From Rallus limicola (taxonomy: Eukaryota > Chordata > Aves > Gruiformes > Rallidae): a stretch of 64,000 bases of DNA. Location of the stretch: assembly GCA_022605955.1 (NCBI GenBank), contig JAKCOZ010000314.1:186001-250000 (forward strand). Direction: 5' to 3'. The first letter of the stretch is position 1, and each line of letters begins with the position of its first letter. Position numbers and translations under genes: made by a program. The notes beneath the pieces are model-generated. The model was not told the DNA's origin and made no database searches. It was given only the letters and a program-made list of their open reading frames with translations. Of the stretch, positions 1-11,802 are shown one piece after another.

Positions 1-3000
1 CCTTTGCCTGGAAAGAGGGAACATGCCTGGAACCTCCTACGGTGCTTTTCTCGGCCCTAGCAGACTGCAGTTCAAAACATGCTAAACGTCCAGCAATAAC
101 TCCCAAAGTAAAGAAGCTAGGCATGAAAGGCATAGCTTGTCTGAAACCTCCTAACAGGACACACAAGCAGACCCTGTCACTTTGGCTCTCAGCCTTTTCC
201 TTTGCCTGGAAAGAGGGAACATGCCTGGAACCTCCTACGGTGCTTTTCTCGGCCCTAGCAGACTGCAGTTCAAAACATGCTAAACGTCCAGCAATAACTC
301 CCAAAGTAAAGAAGCTAGGACTGAAAGGCATAGCTTGTCTGAAACCTCCTAACAGGACACACAAGCAGACCCTGTCACTTTGGCTCTCAGCCTTTTCCTT
401 TGCCTGGAAAGAAGGAACATGCCTGGAACCTCCTACAGTGCTTTTCTCGGCCCTAGCAGACTGCAGTTCAAAACATGCTAAACGTCCAGCAATAACTGCT
501 AAAGTAAAGAAGCTAGGCATGAAAGGCATAGCTTGTCTGAAACCTCCTAACAGGACACACAAGCAGACCCTGTCACTTTGGCTCTCAGCCTTTTCCTTTG
601 CCTGGAAAGAGGCAACATGCCTGGAACCTCCTACGGTGCTTTTCTCGGCCCTAGCAGACTGCAGTTCAAAACATGCTAAACGTCCAGCAATAACTCCCAA
701 AGTAAAGAAGCTAGGCATGAAAGGCATAGCTTGTCTGAAACCTCCTAACAGGACACACAAGCAGACCCTGTCACTTTGGCTCTCAGCCTTTTCCTTTGCC
801 TGGAAAGAGGGAACATGCCTGGAACCTCCTACGGTGCTTTTCTCGGCCCTAGCAGACTGCAGTTCAAAACTTGCTAAACGTCCAGCAATAACTCCCAAAG
901 TAAAGAAGCTAGGACTGAAAGGCATAGCTTGTCTGAAACCTCCTAACAGGACACACAAGCAGACCCTGTCACTTTGGCTCTCAGCCTTTTCCTTTGCCTG
1001 GAAAGAGGGAACATGCCTGGAAGCTCCTACGGTGCTTTTCTCGGCCCTAGCAGACTGCAGTTCAAAACATGCTAAACGTCCAGCAATAACTCCCAAAGTA
1101 AAGAAGCTAGGCATGAAAGGCATAGCTTGTCTGAAACCTCCTAACAGGACACACAAGCAGACCCTGTCACTTTGGCTCTCAGCCTTTTCCTTTGCCTGGA
1201 AAGAGGGAACATGCCTGGAACCTCCTACGGTGCTTTTCTCGGCCCTAGCAGACTGCAGTTCAAAACATGCTAAACGTCCAGCAATAACTCCCAAAGTAAA
1301 GAAGCTAGGACTGAAAGGCATAGCTTGTCTGAAACCTCCGAACAGGACACACAAGCAGACCCTGTCACTTTGGCTCTCAGCCTTTTCCTTTGCCTGGAAA
1401 GAGGGAACATGCCTGGAACCTCCTACGGTGCTTTTCTCGGCCCTAGCAGACTGCAGTTCAAAACATGCTAAACGTCCAGCAATAACTCCCAAAGTAAAGA
1501 AGCTAGGACTGAAAGGCATAGCTTGTCTGAAACCTCCTAACAGGACACACAAGCAGACCCTGTCACTTTGGCTCTCAGCCTTTTCCTTTGCCTGGAAAGA
1601 AGGAACATGCCTGGAACCTCCTACGGTGCTTTTCTCGGCCCTAGCAGACTGCAGTTCAAAACATGCTAAACGTCCAGCAATAACTCCCAAAGTAAAGAAG
1701 CTAGGACTGAAAGGCATAGCTTGTCTGAAACCTCCTAACAGGACACACAAGCAGACCCTGTCACTTTGGCTCTCAGCCTTTTCCTTTGCCTGGAAAGAGG
1801 GAACATGCCTGGAACCTCCTACGGTGCTTTTCTCGGCCCTAGCAGACTGCAGTTCAAAACATGCTAAACGTCCAGCAATAACTCCCAAAGTAAAGAAGCT
1901 AGGCATGAAAGGCATAGCTTGTCTGAAACCTCCTAACAGGACACACAAGCAGACCCTGTCACTTTGGCTCTCAGCCTTTTCCTTTGCCTGGAAAGAAGGA
2001 ACATACCTGCTACCTCCTACAGTGCTTTTCTCGGCCCTAGCAGACTGCAGTTCAAAACATGCTAAACGTCCAGCAATAACTCCCAAAGTAAAGAAGCTAG
2101 GCATGAAAGGCATAGCTTGTCTGAAACCTCCTAACAGGACACACAAGCAGACCCTGTCACTTTGGCTCTCAGCCTTTTCCTTTGCCTGGAAAGAGGGAAC
2201 ATGCCTGGAACCTCCTACGGTGCTTTTCTCGGCCCTAGCAGACTGCAGTTCAAAACATGCTAAACGTCCAGCAATAACTCCCAAAATAAAGAAGCTAGGA
2301 CTGAAAGGCATAGCTTGTCTGAAACCTCCTAACAGGACACACAAGCAGACCCTGTCACTTTGGCTCTCAGCCTTTTCCTTTGCCTGGAAAGAAGGAACAT
2401 GCCTGGAACCTCCTACGGTGCTTTTCTCGGCCCTAGCAGACTGCAGTTCAAAACATGCTAAACGTCCAGCAATAACTGCTAAAGTAAAGAAGCTAGGCAT
2501 GAAAGGCATAGCTTGTCTGAAACCTCCTAACAGGACACACAAGCAGACCCTGTCACTTTGGCTCTCAGCCTTTTCCTTTGCCTGGAAAGAGGGAACATGC
2601 CTGGAACCTCCTACGGTGCTTTTCTCGGCCCTAGCAGACTGCAGTTCAAAACATGCTAAACGTTCAGCAATAACTCCCAAAGTAAAGAAGCTAGGACTGA
2701 AAGGCATAGCTTGTCTGAAACCTCCTAACAGGACACACAAGCAGACCCTGTCACTTTGGCTCTCAGCCTTTTCCTTTGCCTGGAAAGAGGGAACATGCCT
2801 GGAAGCTCCTACGGTGCTTTTCTCGGCCCTAGCAGACTGCAGTTCAAAACATGCTAAACGTCCAGCAATAACTCCCAAAGTAAAGAAGCTAGGACTGAAA
2901 GGCATAGCTTGTCTGAAACCTCCTAACAGGACACACAAGCAGACCCTGTCACTTTGGCTCTCAGCCTTTTCCTTTGCCTGGAAAGAGGGAACATGCCTGG

Positions 3001-6000
3001 AACCTCCTACGGTGCTTTTCTCGGCCCTAGCAGACTGCAGTTCAAAACATGCTAAACGTCCAGCAATAACTCCCAAAGTAAAGAAGCTAGGACTGAAAGG
3101 CATAGCTTGTCTGAAACCTCCAAACAGGACACACAAGCAGACCCTGTCACTTTGGCTCTCAGCCTTTTCCTTTGCCTGGAAAGAGGGAACATGCCTGGAA
3201 CCTCCTACGGTGCTTTTCTCGGCCCTAGCAGACTGCAGTTCAAAACATGCTAAACGTCCAGCAATAACTCCCAAAGTAAAGAAGCTAGGACTGAAAGGCA
3301 TAGCTTGTCTGAAACCTCCTAACAGGACACACAAGCAGACCCTGTCACTTTGGCTCTCAGCCTTTTCCTTTGCCTGGAAAGAGGGAACATGCCTGGAACC
3401 TCCTACGGTGCTTTTCTCGGCCCTAGCAGACTGCAGTTCAAAACATGCTAAACGTCCAGCAATAACTCCCAAAGTAAAGAAGCTAGGCATGAAAGGCATA
3501 GCTTGTCTGAAACCTCCTAACAGGACACACAAGCAGACCCTGTCACTTTGGCTCTCAGCCTTTTCCTTTGCCTGGAAAGAGGGAACATGCCTGGAAGCTC
3601 CTACGGTGCTTTTCTCGGCCCTAGCAGACTGCAGTTCTAAACATGCTAAACGTCCAGCAATAACTCCCAAAGTAAAGAAGCTAGGACTGAAAGGCATAGC
3701 TTGTCTGAAACCTCCTAACAGGACACACAAGCAGACCCTGTCACTTTGGCTCTCAGCCTTTTCCTTTGCCTGGAAAGAGGGAACATGCCTGGAACCTCCT
3801 ACGGTGCTTTTCTCGGCCCTAGCAGACTGCAGTTCAAAACATGCTAAACGTCCAGCAATAACTCCCAAAGTAAAGAAGCTAGGACTGAAAGGCATAGCTT
3901 GTCTGAAACCTCCTAACAGGACACACAAGCAGACCCTGTCACTTTGGCTCTCAGCCTTTTCCTTTGCCTGGAAAGAAGGAACATACCTGCTACCTCCTAC
4001 AGTGCTTTTCTCGGCACTAGCAGACTGCAGTTCAAAACATGCTAAACGTCCAGCAATAACTCCCAAAGTAAAGAAGCTAGGACTGAAAGGCATAGCTTGT
4101 CTGAAACCTCCTAACAGGACACACAAGCAGACCCTGTCACTTTGGCTCTCAGCCTTTTCCTTTGCCTGGAAAGAGGGAACATGCCTGGAAGCTCCTACGG
4201 TGCTTTTCTCGGCCCTAGCAGACTGCAGTTCAAAACATGCTAAACGTCCAGCAATAACTCCCAAAGTAAAGAAGCTAGGCATGAAAGGCATAGCTTGTCT
4301 GAAACCTCCTAACAGGACACACAAGCAGACCCTGTCACTTTGGCTCTCAGCCTTTTCCTTTGCCTGGAAAGAGGGAACATGCCTGGAACCTCCTACGGTG
4401 CTTTTCTCGGCCCTAGCAGACTGCAGTTCAAAACATGCTAAACGTCCAGCAATAACTCCCAAAGTAAAGAAGCTAGGACTGAAAGGCATAGCTTGTCTGA
4501 AACCTCCTAACAGGACACACAAGCAGACCCTGTCACTTTGGCTCTCAGCCTTTTCCTTTGCCATGAAAGAAGGAACATACCTGCTACCTCCTACAGTGCT
4601 TTTCTCGGCCCTAGCAGACTGCAGTTCAAAACATGCTAAACGTCCAGCAATAACTCCCAAAGTAAAGAAGCTAGGACTGAAAGGCATAGCTTGTCTGAAA
4701 CCTCCTAACAGGACACACAAGCAGACCCTGTCACTTTGGCTCTCAGCCTTTTCCTTTGCCTGGAAAGAGGGAACATGCCTGGAACCTCCTACGGTGCTTT
4801 TCTCGGCCCTAGCAGACTGCAGTTCAAAACATGCTAAACGTCCAGCAATAACTCCCAAAGTAAAGAAGCTAGGACTGAAAGGCATAGCTTGTCTGAAACC
4901 TCCTAACAGGACACACAAGCAGACCCTGTCACTTTGGCTCTCAGCCTTTTCCTTTGCCTGGAAAGAAGGAACATACCTGCTACCTCCTACAGTGCTTTTC
5001 TCGGCCCTAGCAGACTGCAGTTCAAAACATGCTAAACGTCCAGCAATAACTCCCAAAGTAAAGAAGCTAGGCCTGAAAGGCATAGCTTGTCTGAAACCTC
5101 CTAACAGGACACACAAGCAGACCCTGTCACTTTGGCTCTCAGCCTTTTCCTTTGCCTGGAAAGAGGGAACATGCCTGGAACCTCCTACGGTGCTTTTCTC
5201 GGCCCTAGCAGACTGCAGTTCAAAACATGCTAAACGTCCAGCAATAACTCCCAAAGTAAAGAAGCTAGGCATGAAAGGCATAGCTTGTCTGAAACCTCCT
5301 AACAGGACACACAAGCAGACCCTGTCACTTTGGCTCTCAGCCTTTTCCTTTGCCTGGAAAGAGGGAACATGCCTGGAACCTCCTACGGTGCTTTTCTCGG
5401 CCCTAGCAGACTGCAGTTCAAAACATGCTAAACGTCCAGCAATAACTCCCAAAGTAAAGAAGCTAGGACGAAAAGGCATAGCTTGTCTGAAACCTCCTAA
5501 CAGGACACACAAGCAGACCCTGTCATTTTGGCTCTCAGCCTTTCCTTTGCCTGGAAAGAAGGAACATACCTGCTACCTCCTACAGTGCTTTTCTCGGCCC
5601 TAGCAGACTGCAGTTCAAAACATGCTAAACGTCCAGCAATAACTCCCAAAGTAAAGAAGCTAGGACTGAAAGGCATAGCTTGTCTGAAACCTCCTAACAG
5701 GACACACAAGCAGACCCTGTCACTTTGGCTCTCAGCCTTTTCCTTTGCCTGGAAAGAGGGAACATGCCTGGAACCTCCTACGGTGCTTTTCTCGGCCCTA
5801 GCAGACTGCAGTTCAAAACATGCTAAACGTCCAGCAATAACTCCCAAAGTAAAGAAGCTAGGACTGAAAGGCATAGCTTGTCTGAAACCTCCTAACAGGA
5901 CACACAAGCAGACCCTGTCACTTTGGCTCTCAGCCTTTTCCTTTGCCTGGAAAGAGGGAACATGCCTGGAACCTCCTACGGTGCTTTTCTCGGCCCTAGC

Positions 6001-6755
6001 AGACTGCAGTTCAAAACATGCTAAACGTCCAGCAATAACTCCCAAAGTAAAGCTTTTCTCGGCCCTAGCAGACTGCAGTTCAAAACATGCTAAACGTCCA
6101 GCAATAACTCCCAAAGTAAAGAAGCTAGGACTGAAAGGCATAGTTTGTCTGAAACCTCCTAACAGGACACACAAGCAGACCCTGTCACTTTGGCTCTCAG
6201 CCTTTTCCTTTGCCTGGAAAGAGGGAACATGCCTGGAACCTCCTACGGTGCTTTTCTCGGCCCTAGCAGACTGCAGTTCAAAACATGCTAAACGTCCAGC
6301 AATAACTCCCAAAGTAAAGAAGCTAGGACTGAAAGCCATAGCTTGTCTGAAACCTCCTAACAAGACACTCAAGAAGACCCTGTCACTTTGGCTCTCAGCC
6401 TTTTCCTTTGCCTGGAAAGAGGGAACATGCCTGAAACCTCCAACGGTGCTTTTCTCGGCCCTAGCAGACTGCAGTTCAAAACATGCTAAACGTCCAGCAA
6501 TAACTCCCAAAGTAAAGAAGCTAGGACTGAAAGGCTTAGCTTGTCTGAAACCTCCTAACACGACACACAAGCAGACCCTGTCACTTTGGCTTTCAGCCTT
6601 TTCCTTTGCCTGGAAAGAAGGAACATACCTGCTACCTACTACAGTGCTTTTCTCGGCCCTAGCAGACTGCAGTTCAAAACATGCTAAACGTCCAGCAATA
6701 ACTCCCAAAGTAAAGAAGCTAGGACTGAAAGGCATAGCTTGTCTGAAACCTCCTA
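1..6755 (+). repeat. 198-bp satellite array, orientation F (about 34 monomers)
   Basis: Direct reading shows head-to-tail units whose landmarks (tttgcctgg at 3 and 201, and so on) recur every 198 bp. Units differ by a few bases. Recurrent alternatives are ggcatgaaa versus ggactgaaa, gaacctcctacgg versus gaagctcctacgg, and a class carrying acatacctgctacctcctacag. A rarer variant, aataactgctaaag, occurs near 490 and again exactly 1,980 bp (10 units) later near 2470, so blocks of about 10 monomers have been duplicated here. A one-base T deletion near 5541 and a truncated unit at 5983-6051 are the only clear length changes. The unit is open in one frame on each strand, giving 66-residue repeats of no recognisable family. 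I consider this non-coding satellite, probably heterochromatic. I do not recognise the family. Confidence 0.97.
5983..6051 (+). repeat. Truncated 69-bp satellite unit (129 bp deleted)
   Basis: The landmark gcttttctcgg begins at 5983 and again at 6052, only 69 bp later instead of 198. The sequence passes from cccaaagtaaag directly into cttttctcgg, so the rest of the unit (129 bp) is missing. The breakpoint shares only one or two bases between the two sites, which suggests end-joining or replication slippage rather than register-keeping unequal crossover. Both 69 and 129 are multiples of 3, so the open frame through the array is not broken, which is probably coincidence. Confidence 0.9.
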
Positions 6756-6760
6756 GGAGG
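6749..6760. other. Head-to-head inversion junction of the satellite (12-bp palindrome)
   Basis: Left of this point every unit reads in orientation F and right of it every unit reads in orientation R. The junction reads cctcctaggagg, a perfect palindrome containing CCTAGG. The left side comes from the site gaaacctcctaacagg and the right side from the site ctgtaggaggtagcagg of the opposite strand, with overlap of the bases TA. Two different positions within the monomer are thus joined, each supplying a cctccta/taggagg motif. This fits a microhomology-mediated fold-back or template switch between inverted motifs. A misassembly of two contigs is the alternative. Confidence 0.9.
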
Positions 6761-7117
6761 TAGCAGGTATGTTCCTTCTTTCCAGGCAAAGGAAAAGGCT
6801 GAGAGCCAAAGTGACAGGGTCTGCTTGTGTGTCCTGTTAGGAGGTTTCAGACAAGCTATGCCTTTCAGTCCTAGCTTCTTTACTTTGGGAGTTATTGCTG
6901 GACGTTTAGCATGTTTTGAACTGCAGTCTGCTAGGGCCGAGAAAAGCACCGTAGGAGCTTCCAGGCATGTTCCCTCTTTCCAGGCAAAGGAAAAGGCTGA
7001 GAGCCAAAGTGACAGGGTCTGCTTGTGTGTCCTGTTAGGAGGTTTCAGACAAGCTATGCCTTTCATGCCTAGCTTCTTTACTTTGGGAGTTATTGCTGGA
7101 CGTTTAGCATGTTTTGA

Positions 7118-7203
7118 ACTGCAGTCTGCTAGAGCCGAGAAAAGCACCGTAGGAGGTTCCACTGCAGTCTGCTAGGGCCGAGAAAAGCACCGTAGGAGGT
7201 TCC
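7118..7203 (-). repeat. 43-bp partial tandem duplication within a satellite unit (copy 1)
   Basis: The segment from actgcagtctgctag to gtaggaggttcc (7118-7160) is followed immediately by a second copy (7161-7203) before the unit continues with aggcatgttccc. The first half has one difference (agagccgag instead of agggccgag). The 43-bp length is not a multiple of 3 and breaks the open frames running through the array. Confidence 0.93.
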
Positions 7204-9141
7204 AGGCATGTTCCCTCTTTTCAGGCAAAGGAAAAGGCTGAGAGCCAAAGTGACAGGGTCTGCTTGTGTGTCCTGTTAGGAGGTTTCAGACAAGCGATGC
7301 CTTTCAGTCCTATCTTCTTTACTTTGGGAGTTATTGCTGGACGTTTAGCATGTTTTGAACTGCAGTCTGCTAGGGCCGAGAAAAGCACCGTAGGAGCTTC
7401 CAGGCATGTTCCCTCTTTCCAGGCAAAGGAAAAGGCTGAGAGCCAAAGTGACAGGGTCTGCTTGTGTGTCCTGTTAGGAGGTTTCAGACAAGCTATGCCT
7501 TTCAGTCCTAGCTTCTTTACTTTGGGAGTTATTGCTGGACGTTTAGCATGTTTTGAACTGCAGTCTGCTAGGGCCGAGAAAAGCACCGTAGGAGGTTCCA
7601 GGCATGTTCCCTCTTTTCAGGCAAAGGAAAAGGCTGAGAGCCAAAGTGACAGGGTCTGCTTTGTGTGTCCTGTTAGGAGGTTTCAGACAAGCTATGCCTT
7701 TCAGTCCTAGCTTCTTTACTTTGGGAGTTATTGCTGGACATTTAGCATGTTTTGAACTGCAGTCTGCTAGGGCCGAGAAAAGCACCGTAGGAGGTTCCAG
7801 GCATGTTCCCTCTTTCCAGGCAAAGGAAAAGGCTGAGAGCCAAAGTGACAGGGTCTGCTTGTGTGTCCTGTTAGGAGGTTTCAGACAAGCTATGCCTTTC
7901 ATGCCTAGCTTCTTTACTTTGGGAGTTATTGCTGGACGTTTAGCATGTTTTGAACTGCAGTCTGCTAGGGCCGAGAAAAGCACCGTAGGAGGTTCCAGGC
8001 ATGTTCCCTCTTTCCAGGCAAAGGAAAAGGCTGAGAGCCAAAGTGACAGGGTCTGCTTGTGTGTCCTGTTAGGAGGTTTCAGACAAGCTATGCCTTTCAT
8101 GCCTAGCTTCTTTACTTTGGGAGTTATTGCTGGACGTTTAGCATGTTTTGAACTGCAGTCTGCTAGGGCCGAGAAAAGCACTGTAGGAGGTAGCAGGTAT
8201 GTTTCTTCTTTCCAGGCAAAGGAAAAGGCTGAGAGCCAAAGTGACAGGGTCTTCTTGTGTGTCCTGTTAGGAGGTTTCAGACAAGCTATGCCTTTCAGTC
8301 CTAGCTTCTTTACTTTGGGAGTTATTGCTGGACGTTTAGCATGTTTTGAACTGCAGTCTGCTAGGGCCGAGAAAAGCACCGTAGGAGGTTCCAGGCATGT
8401 TCCCTCTTTCCAGGCAAAGGAAAAGGCTGAGAGCCAAAGTGACAGGGTCTGCTTGTGTGTCCTGTTAGGAGGTTTCAGACAAGCTATGCCTTTCAGTCCT
8501 AGCTTCTTTACTTTGGGAGTTATTGCTGGACGTTTAGCATGTTTTGAACTGCAGTCTGCTAGGGCCGAGAAAAGCACCGTAGGAGCTTCCAGGCATGTTC
8601 CCTCTTTCCAGGCAAAGGAAAAGGCTGAGAGCCAAAGTGACAGGGTCTGCTTGTGTGTCCTGTTAGGAGGTTTCAGACAAGCTATGCCTTTCAGTCCTAG
8701 CTTCTTTACTTTGGGAGTTATTGCTGGACGTTTAGCATGTTTTGAACTGCAGTCTGCTAGGGCCGAGAAAAGCACCGTAGGAGGTTCCAGGCATGTTCCC
8801 TCTTTCCAGGCAAAGGAAAAGGCTGAGAGCCAAAGTGACAGGGTCTGCTTGTGTGTCCTGTTAGGAGGTTTCAGACAAGCTATGCCTTTCAGTCCTAGCT
8901 TCTTTACTTTGGGAGTTATTGCTGGACGTTTAGCATGTTTGGAACTGCAGTTTGCTAGGGCCGAGAAAAGCACCGTAGGAGGTTCCAGGCATGTTCCTTC
9001 TTTCCAGGCAAAGGAAAAGGCTGAGAGCCAAAGTGACAGGGTCTGCTTGTGTGTCCTGTTAGGAGGTTTCAGACAAGCTATGCCTTTCATGCCTAGCTTC
9101 TTTACTTTGGGAGTTATTGCTGGACGTTTAGCATGTTTTGA

Positions 9142-9227
9142 ACTGCAGTCTGCTAGGGCCGAGAAAAGCACCGTAGGAGGTTCCACTGTAGTCTGCTAGG
9201 GCCGAGAAAAGCACCGTAGGAGGTTCC
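9142..9227 (-). repeat. 43-bp partial tandem duplication within a satellite unit (copy 2)
   Basis: This is the same duplication, with the same endpoints, as at 7118-7203: 9142-9184 is repeated as 9185-9227. The second half starts actgtagtctgc, which destroys the PstI site. Identical breakpoints 2,024 bp apart (10 units plus 43 bp plus a one-base insertion) indicate that one event was copied by a block duplication of about ten monomers rather than two independent events. Confidence 0.93.
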
Positions 9228-11529
9228 AGGCATGTTCCCTCTTTTCAGGCAAAGGAAAAGGCTGAGAGCCAAAGTGACAGGGTCTGCTTGTGTGTCCTGT
9301 TAGGAGGTTTCAGACAAGCTATGCCTTTCATGCCTAGCTTCTTTACTTTGGGAGTTATTGCTGGACGTTTAGCATGTTTTGAACTGCAGTTTGCTAGGGC
9401 CGAGAAAAGCACCGTAGGAGGTTCCAGGCATGTTCCCTCTTTTCAGGCAAAGGAAAAGGCTGAGAGCCAAAGTGACAGGGTCTGCTTGTGTGTCCTGTTA
9501 GGAGGTTTCAGACAAGCTATGCCTTTCATGCCTAGCTTCTTTACTTTGGGAGTTATTGCTGGACGTTTAGCATGTTTTGAACTGCAGTCTGCTAGGGCCG
9601 AGAAAAGCACTGTAGGAGGTAGCAGGTATGTTTCTTCTTTCCAGGCAAAGGAAAAGGCTGAGAGCCAAAGTGACAGGGTCTGCTTGTGTGTCCTGTTAGG
9701 AGGTTTCAGACAAGCTATGCCTTTCAGTCCTAGCTTCTTTACTTTGGGAGTTATTGCTGGACGTTTAGCATGTTTTGAACTGCAGTCTGCTAGGGCCGAG
9801 AAAAGCACCGTAGGAGGCTCCAGGCATGTTCCCTCTTTCCAGGCAAAGGAAAAGGCTGAGAGCCAAAGTGACAGGGTCTGCTTGTGTGTCCTGTTAGGAG
9901 GTTTCAGACAAGCTATGCCTTTCATGCCTAGCTTCTTTACTTTGGGAGTTATTGCTGGACGTTTAGCATGTTTTGAACTGCAGTCTGCTAGGGCCGAGAA
10001 AAGCACCGTAGGAGGTTCCAGGCATGTTCCCTCTTTCCAGGCAAAGGAAAAGGCTGAGAGCCAAAGTGACAGGGTCTGCTTGTGTGTCCTGTTAGGAGGT
10101 TTCAGACAAGCTATGCCTTTCATGCCTAGCTTCTTTACTTTGGGAGTTATTGCTGGACGTTTAGCATGTTTTGAACTGCAGTCTGCTAGGGCCGAGAAAA
10201 GCACTGTAGGAGGTAGCAGGTATGTTTCTTCTTTCCAGGCAAAGGAAAAGGCTGAGAGCCAAAGTGACAGGGTCTTCTTGTGTGTCCTGTTAGGAGGTTT
10301 CAGACAAGCTATGCCTTTCAGTCCTAGCTTCTTTACTTTGGGAGTTATTGCTGGACGTTTAGCATGTTTTGAACTGCAGTCTGCTAGGGCCGAGAAAAGC
10401 ACCGTAGGAGCTTCCAGGCATGTTCCCTCTTTCCAGGCAAAGGAAAAGGCTGAGAGCCAAAGTGACAGGGTCTGCTTGTGTGTCCTGTTAGGAGGTTTCA
10501 GACAAGCTATGCCTTTCAGTCCTAGCTTCTTTACTTTGGGAGTTATTGCTGGACGTTTAGCATGTTTTGAACTGCAGTCTGCTAGGGCCGAGAAAAGCAC
10601 CGTAGGAGGTTCCAGGCATGTTCCCTCTTTCCAGGCAAAGGAAAAGGCTGAGAGCCAAAGTGACAGGGTCTGCTTGTGTGTCCTGTTAGGAGGTTTCAGA
10701 CAAGCTATGCCTTTCAGTCCTAGCTTCTTTACTTTGGGAGTTATTGCTGGACGTTTAGCATGTTTTGAACTGCAGTCTGCTAGGGCCGAGAAAAGCACCG
10801 TAGGAGGTTCCAGGCATGTTCCCTCTTTCCAGGCAAAGGAAAAGGCTGAGAGCCAAAGTGACAGGGTCTGCTTGTGTGTCCTGTTAGGAGGTTTCAGACA
10901 AGCTATGCCTTTCAGTCCTAGCTTCTTTACTTTGGGAGTTATTGCTGGACATTTACCATGTTTTGAACTGCAGTATGCTAGGGCCGAGAAAAGCACTGTA
11001 GGAGGTTCCAGGCATGTTCCCTCTTTCCAGGCAAAGGAAAAGGCTGAGAGCCAAAGTGACAGGGTCTGCTTGTGTGTCCTGTTACGAGGTTTCAGACAAG
11101 CTATGCCTTTCATGCCTAGCTTCTTTACTTTGGGAGTTACTGCTGGACGTTTAGCATGTTTTGAACTGCAGTCTGCTAGGGCCGAGAAAAGCACTCTAGG
11201 AGGTAGTAGGTATGTTCCCTATTTCCAGGCAAAGGAAAAGGCTGAGAGCCAAAGTGACAGGGTCTGCTTGTGTGTCCTGTTAGGAGGTTTCAGACAAGCT
11301 ATGCCTTTCATGCCTAGCTTCTTTACTTTGGGAGTTATTGCTGGACGTTTAGCATGTTTTGAACTGCAGTCTGCTAGGGCCGAGAAAAGCACCGTAGGAG
11401 GTTCCAGGCATGTTCCCTCTTTCCAGGCAAAGGAAAAGGCTGAGAGCCAAAGTGACAGGGTCTGCTTGTGTGTCCTGTTAGGAGGTTTCAGACAAGCTAT
11501 GCCTTTCAGTCCTAGCTTCTTTACTTTGG

Positions 11530-11535
11530 GAGTTA
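11530..11535. repeat. Target site duplication GAGTTA (left)
   Basis: The six satellite bases gagtta directly precede the left LTR, and the same six bases directly follow the right LTR at 15032-15037. Removing the element and one copy restores the normal satellite sequence tttgggagttattgctgg. A 6-bp duplication is the length made by alpharetroviral integrases. Confidence 0.96.
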
Positions 11536-11788
11536 TGCTGTCTTCTGCATGACAGTCGATCCCGTCCGGGTGAAGCGACACAGGGAACCTCCCAGCCCCT
11601 GGGCCCAGCAATACTAACATCAATATGAGGATATTGCAAATGGCGTTTATTTACATTAAGACAACAGCTTATATAGGCTCCCAGCTTCGTTACCACCCAG
11701 TGCCCCCGTTACCTCTCGCGGGAGAGGGGAGGTCAAGGTGCCCTAACTTCCCGTACAGCCCGTGATCTTCCGGACGCAGTTCCCTACA
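11536..11788 (-). repeat. 3' LTR (253 bp)
   Basis: On the minus strand it starts TGTAGGGAACTGCG at 11788 and ends GAAGACAGCA at 11536. By eye it is identical over its full length to 14779-15031. U3 runs from 11788 to 11645 (144 nt). R plus U5 runs from 11644 to 11536 (109 nt), taking the R start at GCCATTT by analogy with avian leukosis-type LTRs. The TATA-like TATATAAG lies at 11675-11668. The AATAAA signal at 11651-11646 is transcribed only from this copy, so this LTR would supply the poly(A) site. Confidence 0.95.
11646..11651 (-). terminator. Polyadenylation signal AATAAA in the 3' LTR
   Basis: AATAAA on the minus strand lies just upstream of the inferred R start (GCCATTT at 11644). In avian leukosis-type LTRs this signal also sits at the U3/R boundary, so the 5' copy lies upstream of the transcription start and only the 3' copy directs cleavage. 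The same signal is present at 14889-14894 in the 5' LTR. Confidence 0.8.
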
Positions 11789-11789
11789 A

Positions 11790-11802
11790 TTCCCTCCCCC
11801 CT
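11790..11802 (-). promoter_or_regulatory. 3' polypurine tract (plus-strand primer site)
   Basis: The minus strand reads AGGGGGGAGGGAA and then reaches the 3' LTR start TGTAGGG within two bases. Position and composition are those of the RNase H-resistant primer for retroviral plus-strand synthesis. The same 13 bases occur a second time at 12351-12363. Confidence 0.85.

Larger units (their letters stand above)
6754..11535 (-). repeat. 198-bp satellite array, orientation R (about 24 monomers)
   Basis: These are the same 198-bp units as at 1-6755, read as the reverse complement (…tttactttgggagttattgctggacg…). Two kinds of site polymorphism dominate: ttcagtcctagc versus ttcatgcctagc, and ccgtaggaggttccaggcatg versus ctgtaggaggtagcaggtatg. 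The block contains two 43-bp partial duplications (7118-7203 and 9142-9227) and a one-base T insertion near 7661, all of which shift frame. It ends at 11535 in the middle of a unit, at …ctttgggagtta, where a retroelement is inserted; the unit resumes at 15038 with ttgctggacg. Confidence 0.97.

Noticed and set aside
42..5603. Long + frame (1,853 codons) of 66-residue repeats, and the comparable frames at 15166-28842 and 28969-60987
   Set aside because: Produced by a stop-free 198-bp tandem unit; both strands are open at once, no domain is recognised, and variants are mostly residue-changing. Treated as satellite.
6719..7175. Inversion as a foldback transposon terminus
   Set aside because: The inverted sequences are ordinary satellite units on both sides with no target duplication or internal element.
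11219..11696. Minus-strand frames crossing from satellite into the left LTR (11219-11623 and 11478-11696)
   Set aside because: Chance fusions across the insertion boundary.
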